Of a stretch of DNA of 64,000 nt, positions 58,914-64,000 are shown in pieces (the stretch's first letter is position 1; every line of letters starts with the position of its first letter). The stretch comes from Cereibacter sphaeroides (GTDB taxonomy: Bacteria; Pseudomonadota; Alphaproteobacteria; Rhodobacterales; Rhodobacteraceae), in NCBI GenBank assembly GCA_003243455.1, contig QFQS01000002.1:62001-126000 (forward strand), written 5' to 3'. Made by a program: the position numbers and the translations under genes. The notes beneath the pieces are model-generated. The model was not told the DNA's origin. It made no database searches and was given only the letters and a program-made list of their open reading frames with translations.

Positions 58914-59030
58914 GGTTCTGTTCCGTGAAGCCCATCTAACTTGGGAGAGCGCCGGTCGGGCGTCAATCGGGGTTGCAACCGGGACTGAGGCGCAGGTATC
59001 TGGCGGCAACATTTCGAGGGAGGAACCCAA

Positions 59031-59747
59031 ATGCGACCGTCCGGCAGAGCCTTGAGCGAGATGCGTCCGATCTCGATTGAAATAGACGTCATGAAACATG
59101 CCGAAGGCTCATGCCTCATCAAGATGGGTGAGACGCATGTGCTGTGTTCGGCCTCGCTTGAGGACAAGGCGCCTCAGTTCCTGAAGAACACCGGGCTGGG
59201 CTGGGTAACGGCGGAATACGGGATGCTGCCGCGGGCGACGAATACACGCAACCGGCGCGAGGCTGCGGCGGGCAAGCAATCGGGCCGCACGCAGGAAATT
59301 CAGCGGCTTATCGGACGGGCGCTGCGGGCTGGTGTTGATCGTGTTGCGCTGGGTGAGCGGCAGATCGTCGTGGACTGCGACGTGATCCAGGCGGACGGAG
59401 GCACGCGCTGCGCCTCGATCACCGGCGGGTGGGTGGCGCTGCGGCTGGCGGTCAACAGGTTGCTGAAGGCCGGGATCATCGTTTCGGACCCGATGGTGGA
59501 TCATGTGGCGGCGGTGTCCTGCGGAATATATGCGGGGCAGCCGGTACTGGATCTGGACTATGCCGAGGATTCAACGGCGGGGACCGATGGCAACTTTATC
59601 CTGACCGGTCGTGGTCGGCTTGTTGAGGTGCAGATGTCGGCGGAAGGCGCGACCTTCTCGCGCGACGAGATGGGGTCGTTGCTTGACCTGGCGGAAGCCG
59701 GGATTTCGCAGCTGGTGGCGGCGCAGAAGGCGGCGATCGGCGGATGA
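59031..59747 (+). CDS. rph: Ribonuclease PH
   Basis: 238 residues, standard length. A phosphorolytic 3' exonuclease that trims tRNA. MRPSGRALSEMRPISIEID, GWVTAEYGMLPRATNTRNRREA and SGRTQEIQRLIGRALRAGVD carry the phosphate-binding and hexamer-contact residues; CDVIQADGGTRCASITGGWVAL follows. GAGGGAGG lies about ten bases upstream. The stop overlaps rdgB by 4 bp (ATGA). Position divergent to hrcA is a common alphaproteobacterial arrangement. Confidence 0.97.
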   Translation: MRPSGRALSEMRPISIEIDVMKHAEGSCLIKMGETHVLCSASLEDKAPQFLKNTGLGWVTAEYGMLPRATNTRNRREAAAGKQSGRTQEIQRLIGRALRAGVDRVALGERQIVVDCDVIQADGGTRCASITGGWVALRLAVNRLLKAGIIVSDPMVDHVAAVSCGIYAGQPVLDLDYAEDSTAGTDGNFILTGRGRLVEVQMSAEGATFSRDEMGSLLDLAEAGISQLVAAQKAAIGG

Positions 59748-60352
59748 GGTTGGTTCGGGGTGACAGGTTGATCCTGGCGAGCCACAACAGGGGCAAGCTG
59801 GAAGAGATCGACAAGCTGTTGGAGCCCTATGGGATTTCGGTAAGCTCGGTTGCCGATCACGGATTGCCGGAGCCCGCGGAGACCGAGACCAGCTTTCTGG
59901 GCAACGCCCGGATCAAGGCGCATGCAGCCGCGCGCGCGACCGGACTGCCCGCGCTGGCGGATGACAGCGGGATCGAGGTCGAGGCACTGGGCGGCGAGCC
60001 GGGCGTCTATACGGCCGACTGGGCCGAGACGCCTGGGGGGCGCGATTTCGGCATGGCGATGCGCAAAGTCTGGGACCGGCTCGAGTCGATTGCCGCACCC
60101 GAACCCCGGCGGGCAAGGTTCTGCTGCACGCTGGTGTTGGCGATGCCGGACGGAAGCGACGTTGCCTTCGAGGGATTTGCGCCCGGTCGGCTGGTCTGGC
60201 CGCCGAGAGGCGAAAACGGGCATGGCTATGACCCGATGTTCATGCCGGATGGATATGACATTACATTCGGCGAGATGGATCGCTGGGAAAAGAACCGGAT
60301 CAGCCATAGGGCGATGGCTTTCGGCAAGCTTGAGCAGGGAGTCCTGGCATGA
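59744..60352 (+). CDS. rdgB: dITP/XTP pyrophosphatase (RdgB/HAM1)
   Basis: 202 residues. It hydrolyses non-canonical purine triphosphates to monophosphates. ILASHNRGKLEEIDKLL is the substrate-binding S/T-x-N-x-x-K motif, SFLGNARIKAHAAA and LADDSGIEVEALGGEPGVYTAD hold the metal-binding acidic residues, and GYDPMFMPDGYDITFGEM plus ISHRAMAF complete the family pattern. Coupled to rph and to the RidA-family gene by 4-bp overlaps. Confidence 0.96.
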   Translation: MRLVRGDRLILASHNRGKLEEIDKLLEPYGISVSSVADHGLPEPAETETSFLGNARIKAHAAARATGLPALADDSGIEVEALGGEPGVYTADWAETPGGRDFGMAMRKVWDRLESIAAPEPRRARFCCTLVLAMPDGSDVAFEGFAPGRLVWPPRGENGHGYDPMFMPDGYDITFGEMDRWEKNRISHRAMAFGKLEQGVLA

Positions 60353-60723
60353 GGCGGATTTCAACCGGATCACCGTTCGAGGCGAAGATGGGTTATTCTC
60401 GTGCGGTCGTTAAGGGTGGCTGGTGCTTTGTCTCGGGTGTGACCGGATATGATTACGCCACGATGGTCATGCCGGGGGACATCGCGGCACAGGCGCGGAA
60501 CTGCTTTTCAACGATTGACGCGGTGCTCACTGACGCAGGGTTTACGATGGATGATATCGTCCGTGTGCAATACACGGTCACGGATGTGACGCTTGTCGAT
60601 GCGCTTGTCCCGGTTCTTGGCGATGCGCTGGGCGAGGTTCGACCGGCAGCTACTATGGTTATTGCGGGTCTGATACGGCCTGAAATGTTGGTCGAGATCG
60701 AGGTCACGGCCTTCAAGGGGTGA
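60349..60723 (+). CDS. RidA/YjgF-family protein lacking the catalytic arginine
   Basis: 124 residues. The family fold is recognised from VVKGGWCFVSGVTGYDYATM, NCFSTIDAVLTDAGFTMDDIVRVQYTVTDV (region 51-80) and LVEIEVTAFKG. In enamine deaminases a conserved Arg (Arg105 of E. coli RidA, in P-A-R-S-C) binds the substrate carboxylate; here the matching stretch is EVRPAATMVIA, with Ala101 in that place. The protein thus belongs with the Rid groups that lack deaminase activity, and its role is unknown. It lies within a housekeeping operon between rdgB and hemW, with an ATGA overlap upstream and 3 bp before hemW. Confidence 0.86.
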   Translation: MRRISTGSPFEAKMGYSRAVVKGGWCFVSGVTGYDYATMVMPGDIAAQARNCFSTIDAVLTDAGFTMDDIVRVQYTVTDVTLVDALVPVLGDALGEVRPAATMVIAGLIRPEMLVEIEVTAFKG

Positions 60724-60726
60724 AAT

Positions 60727-61887
60727 TTGGCGGAGCCAACGGAAGGCGGTTTCGGGCTTTATATTCACTGGCCCTTTTGCCAGTCGAAATGCCCATACTG
60801 CGACTTCAACAGCCATGTGGCGGCCCGGATTGACCAGCGCCGCTGGCTTCGCGCCTATCTGTCGGAGATCGAGCGATATCGCGAAGAGACCGGGGGCAGG
60901 TTGCTCAATTCGGTATTTTTCGGCGGCGGCACTCCTTCGCTGATGGACGCCGAGGTGGTGGCGGAGATCCTGGACGCAGTTCGGGCCGCCTGGCCTGTTG
61001 CGAATGACTGGGAGGTTACGCTGGAAGCCAATCCCGGCTCGGTCGAGGCGGGAAAGTTCAGGGATTTTCGGCAGGCCGGCGTCAATCGCCTGTCGATGGG
61101 GATACAGGCGCTGAATGATGCTGACTTGCGGCGTCTCGGGCGGCTTCATTCCGCATCAGAGGCAATGCAAGCGTTTGATATTGCAAGGAAATGCTTCGAC
61201 AGGGTCAGTTTTGACCTGATTTACGCCCGGCAGGAACAGACAGCATTGGCCTGGGGTAAGGAGCTTCGACAGGCGCTGGCCATGGCCGTCGATCATCTGT
61301 CGCTTTACCAGCTGACGATCGAAGAGGGCACAGCATTTGGCGACCGGTTTGCGCGGGGTGGTCTTCGTGGTTTGCCGGATGAGGATGTGTCGGTCGAGAT
61401 GTTCGAGATCACGCAGGAGCTTTGCGATGCGGCGGGCTTTGCCGCTTATGAGGTTTCCAATCACGCTCGACCTGACGCGCAATCGCAGCACAACCTGATC
61501 TATTGGCGAGGCGGCGATTATCTTGGGATCGGGCCGGGAGCGCACGGGCGGTTGACCCTTGATGGCCAACGTTTTGCGACCGAGGCAACGCGAGCGCCGG
61601 GCCAATGGCTGGAGTGGGCAGAGACTCGTGGCTCGGGGGATTTGCCGCGGACCGTGGTAAGCGGGGTCGAGAGGGCCGCCGAATATCTGATGATGAGCCT
61701 GCGCCTGACCGAGGGAATGGACCTGCGCCGGTTTGAGCGTATAGCGGGGCGAGAGCTTTCGAAAGACCGGGTGTCTGCTCTGGAAGCTCTTGGTTTTATT
61801 GAGAAAACCAACGGTCTGTTGCGCACCACGCCCGCCGGTCGGTTGGTCCTGAACAGTGTGATCCGGGAACTCGCCGCCGATCTTTGA
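60727..61887 (+). CDS. hemW: Radical SAM protein HemW (coproporphyrinogen III oxidase-like, haem chaperone)
   Basis: 386 residues. LYIHWPFCQSKCPYCDFNSH contains the 4Fe-4S motif C-x3-C-x2-C (Cys18, 22, 25). The Cys that follows in true HemN (C-x-x-C-x-C) is replaced by Phe, as usual in HemW. FFGGGTPSLM, EANPGSVEAGKF, GVNRLSMGIQALND and YEVSNHARP are the other radical-SAM and HemW landmarks, with a C-terminal HemN-type domain. The start is TTG at 60727, three bases after the previous stop; no in-frame ATG fits. It converges with parB at a distance of 2 bp. Confidence 0.92.
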   Translation: MAEPTEGGFGLYIHWPFCQSKCPYCDFNSHVAARIDQRRWLRAYLSEIERYREETGGRLLNSVFFGGGTPSLMDAEVVAEILDAVRAAWPVANDWEVTLEANPGSVEAGKFRDFRQAGVNRLSMGIQALNDADLRRLGRLHSASEAMQAFDIARKCFDRVSFDLIYARQEQTALAWGKELRQALAMAVDHLSLYQLTIEEGTAFGDRFARGGLRGLPDEDVSVEMFEITQELCDAAGFAAYEVSNHARPDAQSQHNLIYWRGGDYLGIGPGAHGRLTLDGQRFATEATRAPGQWLEWAETRGSGDLPRTVVSGVERAAEYLMMSLRLTEGMDLRRFERIAGRELSKDRVSALEALGFIEKTNGLLRTTPAGRLVLNSVIRELAADL

Positions 61888-61889
61888 AC

Positions 61890-62780
61890 TCAGATTGAGC
61901 CGTCCCGCGGCAAAACCGAGAGGCCCCGGCAGAGCAGGTCCAGGTCATCCAGTGAGTTATAGCGGATTGTAAGTGTCCCCGATCCCCCACCCGGCTCATG
62001 GTCGATGCGCACGGACATTCGCAGGTTTGCCGAAAGATCGGCCTCAAGCGCGCGCGTATCGGCGTCTTTTTCAGTCTTCCCACGCGGACGGGGCGTTTTG
62101 ACAGAGTTGGTCTCTTTCTTTGCCAGATCTTCAGCCTGGCGCACGGTAAGTCCCTTGGCGATGACCATGCGGGCCAGTTCGGCTGGATTTGGCGTGGTTA
62201 TCAGGGCGCGGGCGTGGCCAGCGGTCAGCTTGCCTTCACGAAGGTAGGACTGAACCTCTTCTGGTAATTGCAGGAGGCGCAGAAGGTTCGCGATATGGCT
62301 GCGGCTTTTCGCCAGGGCTTCGGCCATCTTTTCCTGGGTGTGGCCGAATCTGTCCATCAGTTGACGATAGGCCAGCGCCTCTTCCACGGGGTTCAGGTCG
62401 GCGCGCTGGATATTCTCGATGATTGCGACTTCGAGCACTTCTGCATCGTCGAAATCGCGAACCAGCACGGGAAGCTCGTGCAGTTGGGCAAGCTGCGCAG
62501 CGCGCCAGCGGCGCTCTCCTGCGACGATTTCGAAAGTATCGGAGCCTTTCGGGCGGACGATCAGCGGCTGGATCACGCCCTTTGTGCGCAGAGATGCGGC
62601 CAGATCCTCCATCGCCTCTGGAGCGAAATCCCGGCGTGGCTGATGTGGGTTGGGAATAAGCTTTTCAACGGCGACAAAACGTTCGGCGCGGCGCGGACTG
62701 GCGCCGGCTTCCAGGGTGACATCTGCCATCAGAGCAGACAAGCCGCGACCCAGGCCGCGACGTTCTTTCTTGTCGGTCAA
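61890..62780 (-). CDS. parB: Chromosome partitioning protein ParB
   Basis: 296 residues. N-terminal ParA-activating region RRGLGRGLSALMADV; the CTPase/ParB box contains LIPNPHQPRRDF and VAGERRWRAAQLAQL; the central HTH includes YRQLMDRFGHTQEKMAEALAKSRSHIANLLRLLQLP (region about 140-175); a C-terminal dimer domain ends the protein. ParB loads on parS and slides as a CTP-dependent clamp. A perfect parS core lies in the adjacent rsmG gene. The ATG overlaps parA by 4 bp. Confidence 0.96.
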   Translation of the reverse strand: MTDKKERRGLGRGLSALMADVTLEAGASPRRAERFVAVEKLIPNPHQPRRDFAPEAMEDLAASLRTKGVIQPLIVRPKGSDTFEIVAGERRWRAAQLAQLHELPVLVRDFDDAEVLEVAIIENIQRADLNPVEEALAYRQLMDRFGHTQEKMAEALAKSRSHIANLLRLLQLPEEVQSYLREGKLTAGHARALITTPNPAELARMVIAKGLTVRQAEDLAKKETNSVKTPRPRGKTEKDADTRALEADLSANLRMSVRIDHEPGGGSGTLTIRYNSLDDLDLLCRGLSVLPRDGSI

Positions 62781-63604
62781 TTCACCACCTCTTGCTTGCC
62801 GCGATCTTCTGCATGGCGGAGCAGAAGCTCTTGCGCAAGGGCGCGATAGGCTTCGGAGCCCTTCGATGCAGAGTCATAGCGCAGTACGGGCAGTGCGTAG
62901 GATGGTGCTTCGCTTACACGGACGTTCCGCGGTATGACGACACGGAAAACCAGATCGCCAAGCGTCTCGCGAACGTCGTTTTCCACCTGCTGCGCCAGAT
63001 TGTTTCGGCCATCGTACATGGTCAACAAAACCCCCTCGATTCTCAGATCGGGGTTGGCGGACTGGCGGATCTCGCGCACCGTAAGCAGCAACTGCGAGAG
63101 ACCCTCAAGGGCAAAGAACTCGCTTTGCAGGGGCACGAGAACTGCGTCGGCAGCCACCATGGCATTCACCGTGAGCAGATTTAGCGAAGGCGGGCAATCG
63201 ATCAGGACGAAATCGAAGCGATACCTGTCGATCTCGATCTGGCGAAGTGCATCGCGCAGCAGATAGCTGCGCCGCTCGTTGGAAACCAGTTCCATATCCG
63301 TCGAGGCGAGGTCGGCGTTGGCGGGGCTGATCCAGATATTTGCTATCGCCGTTGCCTGGACCACATTGGAAAGCGGCGCATCTTCGAGGAGCAGATCATA
63401 GCTTGTCAGTTGGCGTTGGTCGGATTCTATGCCAAGGCCGGTTGAGGCGTTTCCCTGCGGATCCAGATCGACCAAAAGTACGCGCCGATCCCTCTCGGCC
63501 AGTCCGGCGGCCAGATTTATGGCCGTTGTCGTTTTGCCTACGCCACCTTTTTGGTTCACGATGGCGATGATGCGTGGGGGGGCCGGCCGGGTGACATCAG
63601 ACAT
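62777..63604 (-). CDS. parA: Chromosome partitioning ATPase ParA (Soj)
   Basis: 275 residues. The deviant Walker A KGGVGKTTTAINLAAGLA begins at about residue 19; Walker A' LLVDLDPQGNAS and Walker B FVLIDCPPSLNLLTVNA follow. It has the short N terminus of chromosomal Soj proteins and no plasmid-type HTH extension. It drives origin segregation together with ParB. The ATG overlaps the rsmG stop by 8 bp, so rsmG, parA and parB are one transcript. Confidence 0.97.
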   Translation of the reverse strand: MSDVTRPAPPRIIAIVNQKGGVGKTTTAINLAAGLAERDRRVLLVDLDPQGNASTGLGIESDQRQLTSYDLLLEDAPLSNVVQATAIANIWISPANADLASTDMELVSNERRSYLLRDALRQIEIDRYRFDFVLIDCPPSLNLLTVNAMVAADAVLVPLQSEFFALEGLSQLLLTVREIRQSANPDLRIEGVLLTMYDGRNNLAQQVENDVRETLGDLVFRVVIPRNVRVSEAPSYALPVLRYDSASKGSEAYRALAQELLLRHAEDRGKQEVVN

Positions 63605-64000
63605 GGGAAAGCCCTTTCAGCCGAAGTATGTGCGCCTTTGCATCGGTTTGGCTTGCGAATTGCTCAAGGTCAAAGTTCCAGCTTTGCCGCGCGAGTGCAA
63701 TCTCATCCTCTACGCTCACCCCCTTGAGAAACAGGGCCATCCCATGCGCATTCAGGTGCCTGTGTGCATAGCTACAGAGTAGGTTTAGCGGCGCCAGTGC
63801 GCGTGCGGAGATCATGTCGGCCTGCAGCGGAGGCGCTTCTTCGATCCGCCCTGCAACAACGGTAACTGGCACGTCCGTTTCACGTGAAACATTACGCAGA
63901 AAGGCCGCCTTCCTTTGATCCGACTCCAAAAGGGTAACATGCAAATCGGGTGCGGCCTCCGCCGCAGCGATGGCAATAACCATGCCGGGAAATCCGCCCC
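63597..64000 (-). CDS. rsmG: 16S rRNA (guanine-N7)-methyltransferase RsmG (5' part missing)
   Basis: About 133 C-terminal residues are visible; the start lies beyond the right edge. GGFPGMVIAIAAAEA is the SAM-binding loop typical of RsmG (G-x-G-x-P-G), then VTLLESDQRKAAFLRNVSRE and ISARALAPLNLLCSYAHR, matching the RsmG order. It methylates G527 of 16S rRNA. The reading frame is open to the window end. The parS palindrome falls inside this coding sequence, in the codons for N-V-S-R-E-T. Confidence 0.93.
   Translation of the reverse strand, partial: GGFPGMVIAIAAAEAAPDLHVTLLESDQRKAAFLRNVSRETDVPVTVVAGRIEEAPPLQADMISARALAPLNLLCSYAHRHLNAHGMALFLKGVSVEDEIALARQSWNFDLEQFASQTDAKAHILRLKGLSHV
63877..63890. 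other. parS centromere-like site
   Basis: GTTTCACGTGAAAC is a perfect 14-bp palindrome and matches the bacterial parS consensus TGTTTCACGTGAAACA at 15 of 16 positions when one base on each side is included (left base C in place of T). It lies 0.27 kb upstream of parA within rsmG, the usual setting. No second copy was noticed in the window. Confidence 0.9.

Noticed and set aside
58914..59030. CIRCE element before hrcA
   Set aside because: The 117-bp gap between hrcA and rph was read for the TTAGCACTC-N9-GAGTGCTAA palindrome; nothing close was seen.

Overview
The window reads as high-GC alphaproteobacterial chromosome, most probably Rhodobacterales (Paracoccus/Rhodobacter-like). The reasons are the gene order grpE-hrcA | rph-rdgB-RidA-hemW | parB-parA-rsmG, the long PstC and PstA proteins, the many ATGA start/stop overlaps, and the dense sugar and aromatic ABC-transport operons. 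A perfect 14-bp parS core inside rsmG, next to parAB, suggests the right end lies close to the chromosomal origin. No rRNA, CRISPR array, prophage or insertion sequence was seen.

Left part (1-11520). A partial motB and an unrecognised gene come first. They are followed by an amino-sugar locus. On the minus strand it holds a CUT1-type ABC transporter (binding protein, two permeases, ATPase), a Gfo/Idh/MocA oxidoreductase and a MurQ-like etherase. Divergently on the plus strand are an N-acetylhexosamine kinase, a HutC-type GntR regulator, a SIS-type deaminase and NagA. A 14-bp box repeated in inverted orientation lies between the two halves. Together they should import N-acetylated amino sugars and convert them to fructose-6-phosphate.

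Middle left (11517-28623). An esterase/ring-cleaving dioxygenase pair (minus) is followed by the phosphate regulon pstSCAB-phoU-phoB, preceded by three CTGTCAY-type Pho repeats spaced 11 bp; phoR is absent. Then come a divergent LysR/azoreductase pair and a second CUT1 sugar operon with a cytoplasmic GH3 beta-glucosidase and an unexpected cysteine hydrolase.

Centre (28686-46931). An 18-kb accessory catabolic region lies almost wholly on the minus strand. It encodes a molybdenum hydroxylase with two different large subunits, a small and a medium subunit; a pair of related cupins; a nitrilase-family amidase; a CoxG-like protein; a branched-chain-type ABC transporter; a Rieske oxygenase with its reductase; a cyclase-family hydrolase; a carboxymuconolactone-decarboxylase-family protein and a quinone-oxidoreductase-like enzyme. 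An XRE-cupin regulator sits inside. The set looks like a dedicated pathway for importing and breaking down an aromatic, probably N-heterocyclic, compound. The substrate is not evident, and this is the best candidate for an undescribed system.

Right part (47161-64000). tRNA-Thr(CGT), ilvA, argG, an AT-rich islet with an unrecognised gene, a sulfotransferase-like/class IV aminotransferase pair, an exported MsrA, a ribokinase, mutS, a small lipoprotein, grpE-hrcA, rph-rdgB-RidA-hemW, then parB-parA-rsmG running off the end.

A cross-cutting observation: in all four ABC operons the gene for the binding protein is followed directly by a strong hairpin before the next gene, which would favour excess binding protein over membrane components.
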